Assembly (NCBI RefSeq): GCF_914484835.1
Contig: NZ_CAJZAR010000032.1
Location: 1 to 64,000 of the forward strand
DNA from: Paraburkholderia tropica
Lineage (GTDB): Bacteria; Pseudomonadota; Gammaproteobacteria; Burkholderiales; Burkholderiaceae
DNA: 64,000 nt
Direction of reading: 5' to 3'
Part shown: positions 56,512-64,000 of the stretch, in pieces
How positions within the stretch are numbered: the stretch's first letter is position 1
How the letters are laid out: every line of letters starts with the position of its first letter
Translations under genes and position numbers: made by a program
The notes under the pieces: generated by a model
Seen by the model: the letters and a program-made list of their open reading frames with translations, nothing else
Databases searched by the model: none
What the model was told of the DNA's origin: nothing

Positions 56512-58133
56512 TGGCGGCATGGAGATTGAAGCGAATTGCGCACGCGGTTTGCGTGTTGGCATGCGCGGTGTCGACTCCCGCTGCATACGCGGCGGATCTG
56601 CTCGGCGTGGTCGAGAGCACGCTCGATCATGACGCCACGCTCGCCGCGTCGCGCGACGCGTATCGAGCCGCGATGCAGGCGGTGCCGAAAGCGCGCGCCG
56701 GGCTGTTGCCGCGCGTGCAGGGCGGCTGGGGCCGCGCGTACAACGGCATCGTGATGGAAAGCTTTCCGACGATGCACTACTGGCAAAGCGGCTGGACCGT
56801 TTCGCTCGTGCAGCCGGTGTTCGACTGGTCGCTGTGGACGGCGTATCGTCAGGCCGATTATGTGGTCGCGCATGGCCGGCTGGAGGCCGCGGCTGCGGCG
56901 CAGGACGCGATCCTGCGCGCGGCGCAGGCCTATTTCGATGGGCTCGCGGCCGAGGACGAACTGGCGCGCGCGAACGCGTATCGGCAGGCGCTCGACGCGC
57001 ACTATGCGCTGTTGTTGCGCGCGAAGGCGGCGGGCGAGGTCACGCTCATCGATCTGCGCGAGGCGGAATCGAGCCGCTCGCAGGCGCAGGTCCAGTGGCT
57101 CGATGCGCAAAGCCAGGCGCGACTCGTGCGCGTGGCGCTCGAACGGCTGACGGGGGCGCCGGTGGACACGCTCGCCACCTTGCCCGCGCGCGTCGCGCCG
57201 CCCGCGCTGCAGCCCGTCGATGTCGAGCCGTGGGTCACTCAGGCGCAAACGCGTGCGTACCCGGTGCAGATCGGCGAGATGGCCTTGCAGGTCGCGAAGT
57301 TCGATACGGAGAAGGCGCAGGCGGCGCACTATCCGAACGTCGCGTTGCAGTTCACGCATACGCCCGCTGGCGCGGGCGGTGGCTATTCGCGCCCGACGAC
57401 CACCACGACCGGCATGCTGCAAGTGACGATTCCGGTGTTCTCGGGCGGCGAAACCACGGCGCTCACGCGCGAAGCGCAGGCGCTCGAAGACAAGGCGCGC
57501 GACGAACTCGAAGCGGCCGTGCGCGAGGCGGCGGCGAATGCGCGCGACGGCTGGCTGCGCGTGAACGCGGGCGCGGCCCGCAGCGTGGCGCTCACGCAGT
57601 CGGCGCAGCGCGCGCAGGACGCACTGGAGGCGACGCGCATCGGCTTTCGCGCGGGCAGCCGCACGAGCTTCGACGTGCTGCGCGCCACCGACACGCTGTA
57701 CGCGAGCCAGCGCGATCAGATCCGCGCGCGCTACGACACCGTGCTGGCCTTGCTGAAGCTGCTGGCCGAGGCGGCGATTCTCGATCTCGACGAAGTGGGG
57801 CGCATCAACACGCAGTTGTTTGCGCACGAGCCGGGCGGCGCGGCGATGCAGCCGATGCAACCGATGCAGCAGACACGAGGCAACGCGAGCCGCGTGAGCG
57901 TCCCCGCACGGCCAGAACCGCTTCGTGCAGAAGTGCCGCTTATCGACGTCGCGCGCATCGAAGCGCAGCCTCCACAACAAGCGCCACGCACAGCCGCCGC
58001 CACTCCCGCGCCGCTGGCGCCAGCGCCTTCCGCGCCTTCCTCACAAGCTCCCACGCCACGCTCGATCAATGCCGCCGACCTCGCACCCGCGACAGCGGCC
58101 TTAGGCGGCGGGTATCTGCCGATCACCCCCTAA
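56511..58133 (+). CDS. TolC-family outer-membrane channel
   Basis: 540 residues from ATG 56511, overlapping the exporter stop (TGATG); GTG 56508 is one codon upstream. Signal peptide ends about AAYAADLL. Two homologous halves of helical-barrel sequence follow (for example ARAGLLPRVQGGWGRAYN and ATRIGFRAGSRTSFDVLRAT). The last ~85 residues are an unusual tail of Pro, Ala, Gln and Ser (QAPRTAAATPAPLAPAPSAP) ending GGGYLPITP, beyond the normal TolC fold. It completes the tripartite exporter with the adaptor and ABC protein. Ends at a terminator shared with puuD. Confidence 0.9.
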   Translation: MAAWRLKRIAHAVCVLACAVSTPAAYAADLLGVVESTLDHDATLAASRDAYRAAMQAVPKARAGLLPRVQGGWGRAYNGIVMESFPTMHYWQSGWTVSLVQPVFDWSLWTAYRQADYVVAHGRLEAAAAAQDAILRAAQAYFDGLAAEDELARANAYRQALDAHYALLLRAKAAGEVTLIDLREAESSRSQAQVQWLDAQSQARLVRVALERLTGAPVDTLATLPARVAPPALQPVDVEPWVTQAQTRAYPVQIGEMALQVAKFDTEKAQAAHYPNVALQFTHTPAGAGGGYSRPTTTTTGMLQVTIPVFSGGETTALTREAQALEDKARDELEAAVREAAANARDGWLRVNAGAARSVALTQSAQRAQDALEATRIGFRAGSRTSFDVLRATDTLYASQRDQIRARYDTVLALLKLLAEAAILDLDEVGRINTQLFAHEPGGAAMQPMQPMQQTRGNASRVSVPARPEPLRAEVPLIDVARIEAQPPQQAPRTAAATPAPLAPAPSAPSSQAPTPRSINAADLAPATAALGGGYLPITP

Positions 58134-58150
58134 CCGCAGCAGCCCGGAAA

Positions 58151-58188
58151 AAAACAAATGCTCGAAGCAACGTCTGCTTCGAGCCTTT
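58151..58188. terminator. bidirectional terminator between the channel gene and puuD
   Basis: GCTCGAAGCA (58160-58169) pairs perfectly with TGCTTCGAGC (58175-58184). An A-rich left flank gives a T-run for puuD on the minus strand; the right flank has CTTTG. Confidence 0.87.
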
Positions 58189-58213
58189 GCGATTCACTCA
58201 AGCGATACGCGCC

Positions 58214-59407
58214 TTACTGCTTCGCGCCGCCCTGGAACCACATCGCGATCTTCTGGCGCTCGTCGTCGGTCATGTGCGTGACGTTGCCGAGCGGCATCGC
58301 CTTGAGCGTCACCGCCTGCTGATACAGACGCTGCGCGTTTTGGGTGATCTCGTCGGGCGTATCGAGCATCACACCGGCCGGCGCCGCGCCCATCAGCGTC
58401 GGGTGGGCCGAGTGGCAACCCGCGCAACGCTGCTGAAGAATCGGCTGGATGTCGCCGACCTTGATCGTCGGCGCATTCGCGGCTTCGGCTTGCGGCACGA
58501 CCGGGCGCGGTAGCGTCCAGACCAGCGCGACGAACATCAGCGCGATGCCGCCGAGCGGCAGATACCAGAGCTGCTGGCCACGGTGACGCATCACGAAGAA
58601 CTGGCGGATCAGCGCGCCGGCCAGCATGATCACCACGAGCACGGCCCAGTTGTAGGCGTGCGCATAGGTCATCGCGTAGTGGTTCGACAGCATCGCGAAC
58701 ACCACCGGCAGCGTGAAGTAGGTGTTGTGCACCGAACGCTGCTTGCCGCGCTTGCCGTAGATCGGGTTCGGCACTTCGCCCTTGAGCATCGCGGCGACCA
58801 TCTTGCGCTGGCCCGGGATGATGACGAAGAACACGTTCGCCGACATGATCGTCGCCAGCATCGCACCCATGATCAGATACGCGGCGCGGCCCGAGAAGAT
58901 GTGGCACGCGAGGTACGCGGCGATCACCACGTAGAGACCCACGCACACGCCGAGCAGACGGTCTTTCGTGCCGAGCAGGCGGCACAGCGAGTCGTAGACG
59001 ATCCAGCCCGCGGCGAGGAAGCCGAGCGCCGAGAAGATCGCCACGACCGGGCCCATGTCGAGCACGTTCTTGTCGATCAGGTAGGTGTTCGGCGCCATCA
59101 GATACAGCACCGTGAACAGCGACGCGCCCGAGAGCCACGTCGTGTACGAAGGCCATTTCGACCAGTGCAGGTCGTCGGGCATTTCGGGTGGTGCGACCGT
59201 GTACTTCTGCATGTTGTAGAAGCCGCCGCCATGCACGTGCCAGAGTTCGCCGAATACGCCGCGACGGCGCTGGTTCGGGTCCGTCGGCGGTTTCAGGCTG
59301 TTGTCGAGCGCGACGAAGTAGAACGATTCGCCGATCCAGGCGATCGCCGCGACGACGTGGAACCAGCGCAGCGCGAGGTTCAGCCAGTCAGTGATAAAGC
59401 CTTCCAT
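58214..59407 (-). CDS. puuD: urate hydroxylase PuuD (membrane, cytochrome c domain)
   Basis: Oxidises urate to 5-hydroxyisourate without the soluble uricase. 397 residues: eight or so membrane segments in 1-300 (starting ITDWLNLALRWFHVVAAIAW) and a C-terminal cytochrome c domain with CAGCH at 328-332 and a likely axial Met in LKAMPLGNVTHM. PuuD is the best-known family with this layout and feeds electrons to the respiratory chain. Start at 59407 has GGAGGAG upstream. UraH, which uses its product, lies 225 nt upstream on the same strand. Confidence 0.93.
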   Translation of the reverse strand: MEGFITDWLNLALRWFHVVAAIAWIGESFYFVALDNSLKPPTDPNQRRRGVFGELWHVHGGGFYNMQKYTVAPPEMPDDLHWSKWPSYTTWLSGASLFTVLYLMAPNTYLIDKNVLDMGPVVAIFSALGFLAAGWIVYDSLCRLLGTKDRLLGVCVGLYVVIAAYLACHIFSGRAAYLIMGAMLATIMSANVFFVIIPGQRKMVAAMLKGEVPNPIYGKRGKQRSVHNTYFTLPVVFAMLSNHYAMTYAHAYNWAVLVVIMLAGALIRQFFVMRHRGQQLWYLPLGGIALMFVALVWTLPRPVVPQAEAANAPTIKVGDIQPILQQRCAGCHSAHPTLMGAAPAGVMLDTPDEITQNAQRLYQQAVTLKAMPLGNVTHMTDDERQKIAMWFQGGAKQ

Positions 59408-59632
59408 GAAACTCCTCCACTCCTGATTCGTGACGCGCGCAGGGCATCGTCCGGGGATCGATGCGCCGCCGCGCGCGGACTGCGGGGCTGGACGCCATGC
59501 AAAGAGGCGGCGTCGTGCAAGCAGGGCGATGTAGCGCCGCTGCGCCGAAGTTGAACTAGACGTTGACCTCGTCTAGCCGCTGTCTCTGCGGTCCGTCTGT
59601 TCTTGTGTGCGCTATGCGGGAAAGCCGTGCGC

Positions 59633-59986
59633 TCAACTGCCGCGATACGTGCTGTACGCCCACGGCGAGACGAGCAGCGGCACGTGGTAGTGCGCGTTGA
59701 CATCGGCGATGCCGAAGCGCAGCACGACGCGATCGACGAAGCGCGGTTCCGGCACCTTCACGCCGAGCGCGGCGAAGTAATCGCCCGCATGGAACACGAG
59801 TTCGTATTCGCCGGCGGCGAGCGCGGCGCCTTCGAGCAGCGGTTCGTCGCAGCGGCCGTCGTGGTTGGTGGTCACGGTCTTCAGCGCGCGACGTGCCTCG
59901 CCGTCGAGCGCATGAAGTTCGACCTTGATGCCCGCGCCGGGACGGCCGTTCGCGGTGTCGAGCACGTGGGTAGTCAGCTTGCCCAT
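59633..59986 (-). CDS. uraH: 5-hydroxyisourate hydrolase
   Basis: Transthyretin-related enzyme that opens 5-hydroxyisourate to OHCU. 117 residues from ATG 59986 (MGKLTTHVLDTANGRPGAGI), with AAGGA 10 nt upstream; longer open sequence upstream is not family-like. The three landmarks are present: N-terminal TTHVLDT with the catalytic His, a central Arg in DGRCDEPLL, and the C-terminal tetrapeptide YRGS with HYHVPLLVSPWAYSTYRGS. Its product is the substrate of UraD, encoded on the other side of the adhesin/peptide island. Confidence 0.95.
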   Translation of the reverse strand: MGKLTTHVLDTANGRPGAGIKVELHALDGEARRALKTVTTNHDGRCDEPLLEGAALAAGEYELVFHAGDYFAALGVKVPEPRFVDRVVLRFGIADVNAHYHVPLLVSPWAYSTYRGS

Positions 59987-60600
59987 TCGCAGTTTTCCTT
60001 GTGTTTTGCTGGTGTCATTGCGAGGTTGCGGCGGCAGCCCGATCCCGGAATTCGGTGCGGCGGATCGAGGCTCCACGTCGCTGGCGTGACAGTGGCTACA
60101 TACCCGTCGGCGGATCGATGCGAGCGCCGTGAACGCATTTTAAGAACGATCGGGCCTCCAGCGCGCGAGCGATAAGAAAGATAATGCCGGCAGCATGAGC
60201 CTCAAGCGCCGCGCCCCTCCTGGCGGCCTTCCGGCGCGATCCAACCCGCATTTTTCATGCGGGTTTTCACCCATGAGTACATCCTAGCCGCGCCAAAAAT
60301 CGACCTTTATATGCTGGGCGTGAATTCGGGTATCTCGGTGGCGCGAATTGTCAGCATTTTTTTGACCGCCGAAGGTAGAGCCTGTGCGCCGCCCGAGTGT
60401 GGAATTGCGGGCCGCGCATCCCGAAGACGGCGCTGCGCGCCGGGTAACCGGGCCAGCGGCGTCCTTGCGGGGATGCGTCGGCACCGGTTTCCGGCTGAGC
60501 GGCGCGTGCGGCAGGGACGTCTGTCAACACCCAGGGCCAGGGCCCGAACGCCGCGGCGCGGCATCGCCGACGCGGCACGACAACGGAGCGAACAGACACG
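59987..60600 (+). other. 614-nt gap upstream of the 8-oxoguanine deaminase gene
   Basis: The largest intergenic stretch of the window, divergent between uraH and the deaminase gene. It contains an orphan plus-strand intrinsic terminator (60243-60267), a GATAAT box at 60180-60185 without a good -35, and AT-rich sequence around 60285-60365 that may hold promoters. Several open frames cross it but look like GC-driven chance frames. Confidence 0.5.
60243..60267 (+). terminator. orphan intrinsic terminator upstream of the deaminase gene
   Basis: AACCCGCAT (60243-60251) pairs perfectly with ATGCGGGTT (60257-60265) and runs into four T (60264-60267). No plus-strand gene ends here, as uraH upstream is on the other strand. 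Confidence 0.75.
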
Positions 60601-62010
60601 ATGGAACCCACGAACCGCACGACGAACGGTATGGCGCGCGAACCCGGCAAGGGCAAGACCCTGCTCGTGAAGAACGCCGACATGCTGGTGACGATGGACG
60701 GCGCGCGCCGCGAGATCCGCGGCGGCGGCCTCTATATCGAGGATAACCGCATCGTCGCGGTCGGCCCGACGGCGGAACTGCCGCCCGACGCCGACGAAGT
60801 GATCGACGCCACCGGCCATCTGGTCACGCCGGGTCTCGTCAACACGCATCACCACATGTACCAGAGCCTCACGCGCGCGCTGCCCGCCGCGCAGGACGCC
60901 GAACTGTTCGGCTGGCTCACGAATCTCTACAAGGTCTGGGCGAACCTCACGCCCGAGATGATCGAAGTCTCGACGCTCACGGCCATGGCCGAGCTGCTGC
61001 TTTCGGGCTGCACGACGTCGAGCGACCATCTGTACATCTATCCGAACGGCAGCCGTCTGGACGACAGCATCCGCGCGGCACAGCAGATCGGCATGCGCTT
61101 TCATGCGAGCCGCGGCAGCATGAGCGTGGGCCAGAAGGACGGCGGTCTGCCGCCCGATTCGGTGGTCGAGCGCGAGGACGCGATTCTCGCCGACACGCAG
61201 CGCCTCATCGAGACGTATCACGATGAAGGCCGCTACGCGATGCTGCGCGTGGTCGTGGCGCCGTGCTCGCCGTTTTCGGTGAGCCGCGATCTGATGCGCG
61301 AGTCGGCGACGCTGGCGCGGCACTACGGCGTCTCGATGCACACGCACCTCGCTGAGAACGTCAACGACATCGCCTATAGCCGCGAGAAGTTCGGCATGAC
61401 GCCCGCCGAATACGCCGAGGATCTGGGCTGGATCGGCCCCGATGTCTGGCATGCGCACTGCGTGCAGCTCGACGATCACGGCATCGGCCTGTTCGGGCGC
61501 ACGGGTACGGGCGTCGCGCATTGTCCGTGTTCGAACATGCGGCTCGCGTCGGGCATTGCGCCGATCAAGAAGATGCGGCTCGCGGGCGTGCCGGTCGGGC
61601 TGGGCGTCGATGGCTCGGCGTCGAACGACGGCGCGCAGATGGTGGCCGAGGCGCGTCAGGCGATGTTGCTCGCGCGAGTCGGTTTCGGACCCGATGCGAT
61701 GACTGCGCGCGAGGCGCTCGAAATCGCGACGCTGGGCGGCGCGAAAGTGCTCGGACGCGACGACATCGGCGCGCTCGCGCCGGGCATGGCCGCGGATTTC
61801 GTCGCCTTCGATTTGCGCCAGCCCTTGTTTGCGGGCGCGCTGCACGATCCGGTCGCGGCGCTGGTGTTCTGTGCGCCATCGCAGGTCGCGTTGAGCGTGA
61901 TCGGTGGACGCGTAGTCGTGAAGGAGGGCGTGTTGCAGACCGTCGAACTGGGTCCGGTGATCGAGCGCCACAATGCGCTCGCTGCGCGGCTCGTGCAGTC
62001 GGCGCGTTAA
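60601..62010 (+). CDS. amidohydrolase, likely 8-oxoguanine deaminase
   Basis: 469 residues of the TrzN/AtzB-like amidohydrolase superfamily. Metal ligands: His pair in VNTHHHMYQSLTRALP, His in VSMHTHLAENVND, His in DVWHAHCVQLDD, and Asp in GLGVDGSASND. LFGWLTNLYKVWANLTPEMI is typical of bacterial 8-oxoguanine deaminases, which make urate from 8-oxoguanine. This fits PuuD next door. A hydroxytriazine or guanine-type hydrolase is the alternative. The start at 60601 is uncertain, since GGAG is about 12 nt upstream; ATG 60631 is another option. Convergent with the LysR gene. Confidence 0.82.
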   Translation: MEPTNRTTNGMAREPGKGKTLLVKNADMLVTMDGARREIRGGGLYIEDNRIVAVGPTAELPPDADEVIDATGHLVTPGLVNTHHHMYQSLTRALPAAQDAELFGWLTNLYKVWANLTPEMIEVSTLTAMAELLLSGCTTSSDHLYIYPNGSRLDDSIRAAQQIGMRFHASRGSMSVGQKDGGLPPDSVVEREDAILADTQRLIETYHDEGRYAMLRVVVAPCSPFSVSRDLMRESATLARHYGVSMHTHLAENVNDIAYSREKFGMTPAEYAEDLGWIGPDVWHAHCVQLDDHGIGLFGRTGTGVAHCPCSNMRLASGIAPIKKMRLAGVPVGLGVDGSASNDGAQMVAEARQAMLLARVGFGPDAMTAREALEIATLGGAKVLGRDDIGALAPGMAADFVAFDLRQPLFAGALHDPVAALVFCAPSQVALSVIGGRVVVKEGVLQTVELGPVIERHNALAARLVQSAR

Positions 62011-62034
62011 TGCGTTCCTGAAGGGGGATGAAGC

Positions 62035-62061
62035 GCGAAGCGGCGCTGAATGCCGCTTCGC
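62035..62061. other. 10-bp hairpin between the deaminase and lysR genes
   Basis: GCGAAGCGGC (62035-62044) pairs with GCCGCTTCGC (62052-62061) around a 7-nt loop. Convergent genes flank it, so it may end transcription or protect 3' ends, but neither side has a T-run. Confidence 0.65.
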
Positions 62062-62072
62062 ATGAACATCCG

Positions 62073-63005
62073 TTAAGGCTTGTCGATCAGCGTCTTCGTC
62101 GCTTCGGCGACGAGGCCGCGCAACCAGCGCACTTCGTCCGAATAATGACAACGCTCGTGCCACAACTGGTAGTACTGCATCGGCGGGAAATCGAGCGGCG
62201 CGGGCACGACCGTGAGCGGCAGGAAGCGCGCGTAATGGTCGGCGAACAGGCGCGTGGTCGTGAACACGAGATCGGACTTGATCAGCACGTAGGGCGCGAG
62301 ATTGAAGTACGGCAGCGTGACGACCACATGACGCTTGAGACGCTCGCGCGCGAGATGCACGTCGATGGCGCCGCGCTGGCCCACGGAATAGGGCGTGGGC
62401 GCGAGATGCGGCGCGTTCAGGTACTGATCGAGCGTGAGTCCGCCGCGCTTGGCGAACGGATGCGTGTTGCTCATCAGGCAGACGATCTGGTCGACGAACA
62501 GATTCGAGAGGTGCAGCTGCTCGGGCGGCTCGGGCCAGTTGCCGATGACGATGTCGAGCTTGCCTTCCTCGAGCGCGAGTTCGTAGTCGAACGCGGGGCC
62601 GAGCGAATGGAATTCGAGCGTGGCGTTGGGCGCGGCCTGACGGAAGCGCTCGACGACAGTGGGCACGAACAGCACGTTCAGATAGTCGGGGCAGCCGATG
62701 CGATAGCAGCGGATCGACGTGGCCGGATCGAAATTGTGCTGCTGGAAACGGATGCGCTCGATCTCGCGCAGCGCGTTCTGCACCGGTTCGAGCAGGCGCA
62801 GGCCGTATTCGGTCGGCACCATGCCCGACTTGCCGCGCACCAGCAGCGGATCGCCCGTGATGTCGCGCAGACGCCGCAGCGCCGCACTGATCGCGGGTTG
62901 GGACTGATTGAGCTTGACGGCGGCGCGCGTGACGCTGCGTTCCATCAAGAGGGTATGCAAGACGCGCAAGAGGTACGTGTCGATCGCCTCGCGTTGCTGA
63001 CTCAT
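62073..63005 (-). CDS. LysR-family regulator of the purine region
   Basis: 310 residues from ATG 63005, 6 nt after GGAGAG; a TTG two codons earlier has no advantage. N-terminal winged helix (LHTLLMERSVTRAAVKLNQS, then QPAISAALRRLRDITGDPLL) and a periplasmic-binding-type effector domain with hinge around RCYRIGCPDYLNVLFVP. Flanked by the 8-oxoguanine deaminase gene and a divergent ABC transporter gene, it probably controls one or both. The effector is unknown; a purine or ureide is the natural guess. Confidence 0.9.
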   Translation of the reverse strand: MSQQREAIDTYLLRVLHTLLMERSVTRAAVKLNQSQPAISAALRRLRDITGDPLLVRGKSGMVPTEYGLRLLEPVQNALREIERIRFQQHNFDPATSIRCYRIGCPDYLNVLFVPTVVERFRQAAPNATLEFHSLGPAFDYELALEEGKLDIVIGNWPEPPEQLHLSNLFVDQIVCLMSNTHPFAKRGGLTLDQYLNAPHLAPTPYSVGQRGAIDVHLARERLKRHVVVTLPYFNLAPYVLIKSDLVFTTTRLFADHYARFLPLTVVPAPLDFPPMQYYQLWHERCHYSDEVRWLRGLVAEATKTLIDKP

Positions 63006-63347
63006 GAACAACTCTCCGAATTATATGTTTTGGCTGATCGAAAGGCTTAGTGGGTATATGTTTTTTAATATGGACAAAAAGGGCCGTCAAGAGCGGCGAA
63101 TCCCGACTTCGGGCGAAAGCCCTGCCGATGCTGGCGCGCTCGCGCCAAATAACCGGTATACGCCTGTGAGGTCTGGACGGCGGACATTTTTGATGTCTCG
63201 ACGTTGGCAGGGCTAACAGGTATCGTGACCCGCGCAGCGGCGCTTCGCGGGCATGGCACGAAGCTGCATTCATATCGGATAAAGCAACCGGCTTTCTTAC
63301 ACCGGCTGCAACCCACGCGCACCACAACGAACTACGGCACAACTTCC
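63006..63347. promoter_or_regulatory. lysR/ABC divergent region with TATATGTTTT repeats
   Basis: 342 nt. TATATGTTTT occurs at 63022-63031 and again at 63055-63064, 33 bp apart (about three helical turns), in an AT-rich island just upstream of lysR. These may be LysR-binding or promoter elements. The rest, up to the ABC gene start, shows nothing clear. Confidence 0.5.
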
Positions 63348-64000
63348 ATGGGCGATTCATCTTCACGTCAGGCCAGCACGCCGCGACTCGCGCTTTTTGG
63401 CATCACGAAGCAATATCCGGCCGTGCGCGCCAACGACGACGTCACGCTGACCGTCGCGCCCGGCGAGATCCACGCGCTGCTCGGCGAAAACGGCGCGGGC
63501 AAGAGCACGCTGATGAAGATCGTCTACGGCGCGGTGCGCCCGGATGCGGGCGAGATCCGCTGGGAAGGCGAGCGCGTCGAGATCGCGAGTCCGGCGGCGG
63601 CGCGCAAGCTCGGCATCGGTATGGTGTTCCAGCATTTTTCGCTGTTCGAAACGTTGACGGTCGGCGAGAACATCGCGCTCTCGCTCGACGAGGCGTTCGA
63701 TCTGAAGGCGCTGGCCAAACGCATTCGCGAGGTGTCGGCGCAATACGGGCTCGACGTCGATCCGCAGCGCCATGTGCACAGCCTCACGGTGGGCGAGCGC
63801 CAGCGCGTGGAGATCGTGCGCTGCCTGTTGCAGAACCCGCGTCTGCTGATCATGGACGAGCCCACGTCGGTGCTCACGCCGCAAGCGGTGCGCAAGCTGT
63901 TCGGCACGCTGCGGCGGCTTGCGTCGGAAGGCTGCAGCATTCTCTACATCAGCCACAAGCTCGACGAAATTCAGGAACTGTGCGACACGGCCACCGTGCT
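63348..64000 (+). CDS. ABC transporter ATPase, nucleoside/simple-sugar type (partial)
   Basis: Starts at ATG 63348 (MGDSSSRQASTPRLALFGIT) and runs off the right edge after 217 codons. Walker A LLGENGAGKSTLMKI, Q-loop VFQHFSLFETLTV, signature LTVGERQRVEI and Walker B LLIMDEPTSVLTP are intact, with the H-loop in YISHKLDEI. The sequence is of the RbsA/YufO class, whose members have two fused ATPase domains (about 500 residues) and serve BmpA-type nucleoside/purine uptake. The second domain is outside the window. The purine context supports a nucleoside or purine substrate. Divergent from lysR. Confidence 0.9.
   Translation, partial: MGDSSSRQASTPRLALFGITKQYPAVRANDDVTLTVAPGEIHALLGENGAGKSTLMKIVYGAVRPDAGEIRWEGERVEIASPAAARKLGIGMVFQHFSLFETLTVGENIALSLDEAFDLKALAKRIREVSAQYGLDVDPQRHVHSLTVGERQRVEIVRCLLQNPRLLIMDEPTSVLTPQAVRKLFGTLRRLASEGCSILYISHKLDEIQELCDTATV

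Noticed and set aside
60257..60670. 137-codon plus-strand frame overlapping the deaminase start
   Set aside because: Arg/Ala-rich chance frame overlapping a well-supported gene in another frame; its start lies in a terminator hairpin.

Overview
The window looks like part of the main chromosome of a Burkholderiaceae member, most like Paraburkholderia or Caballeronia (an inference from protein resemblance, high GC and gene order, not a database result). No tRNA, rRNA, insertion sequence, phage or CRISPR array was seen.

Layout. 1-4541 (minus): an unfinished ORF with a striking 12-residue Arg/Glu repeat, then glnD and map. 4750-21474 (plus): the conserved housekeeping run rpsB-tsf-pyrH-frr-uppS-cdsA-dxr-rseP-bamA-skp-lpxD-fabZ-lpxA-lpxB-rnhB plus an rRNA 2'-O-methyltransferase. 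It links translation, isoprenoid and phospholipid precursors, outer-membrane assembly and lipid A synthesis. 21553-29446: divergent ppsR/ppsA with a long inverted repeat between them, an NfeD/SPFH pair, smpB, ratA-ratB and an EamA transporter. 29783-34468: guaB, a membrane protein and guaA, followed by a small ribbon-helix-helix/PIN toxin-antitoxin module with a clear operator. 34604-38004: Lrp regulator, aromatic amino-acid permease and aromatic aminotransferase. 38061-40518: small lipoprotein, DUF1992 protein, tadA and LD-carboxypeptidase.

40825-63005 is a purine-catabolism region: GntR regulator, NCS1 permease, allantoin/hydantoin racemase, puuE, uraD, allantoicase and ureidoglycolate lyase. 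After an interruption come puuD (urate to 5-hydroxyisourate), uraH, an 8-oxoguanine-deaminase-type hydrolase, a LysR regulator, and the start of an ABC transporter ATPase of the nucleoside/sugar (BmpA-dependent) type. Together these would take urate through hydroxyisourate, OHCU, allantoin and allantoate to ureidoglycolate and glyoxylate.

The interruption (about 47.7-58.2 kb) is the most interesting part. It holds a 1239-residue trimeric autotransporter adhesin and, divergent from it, a compact peptide-export operon: a 48-residue double-glycine precursor with a Cys-rich core, a divergent lipid-A-acyltransferase-like protein, an HlyD-type adaptor, an ABC transporter with an intact C39 leader peptidase, and a TolC-like outer-membrane channel. 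I read this as an uncharacterised ribosomal peptide system, possibly giving an acylated product, exported by type I secretion. The precursor is a very short gene that is easily missed in annotation.
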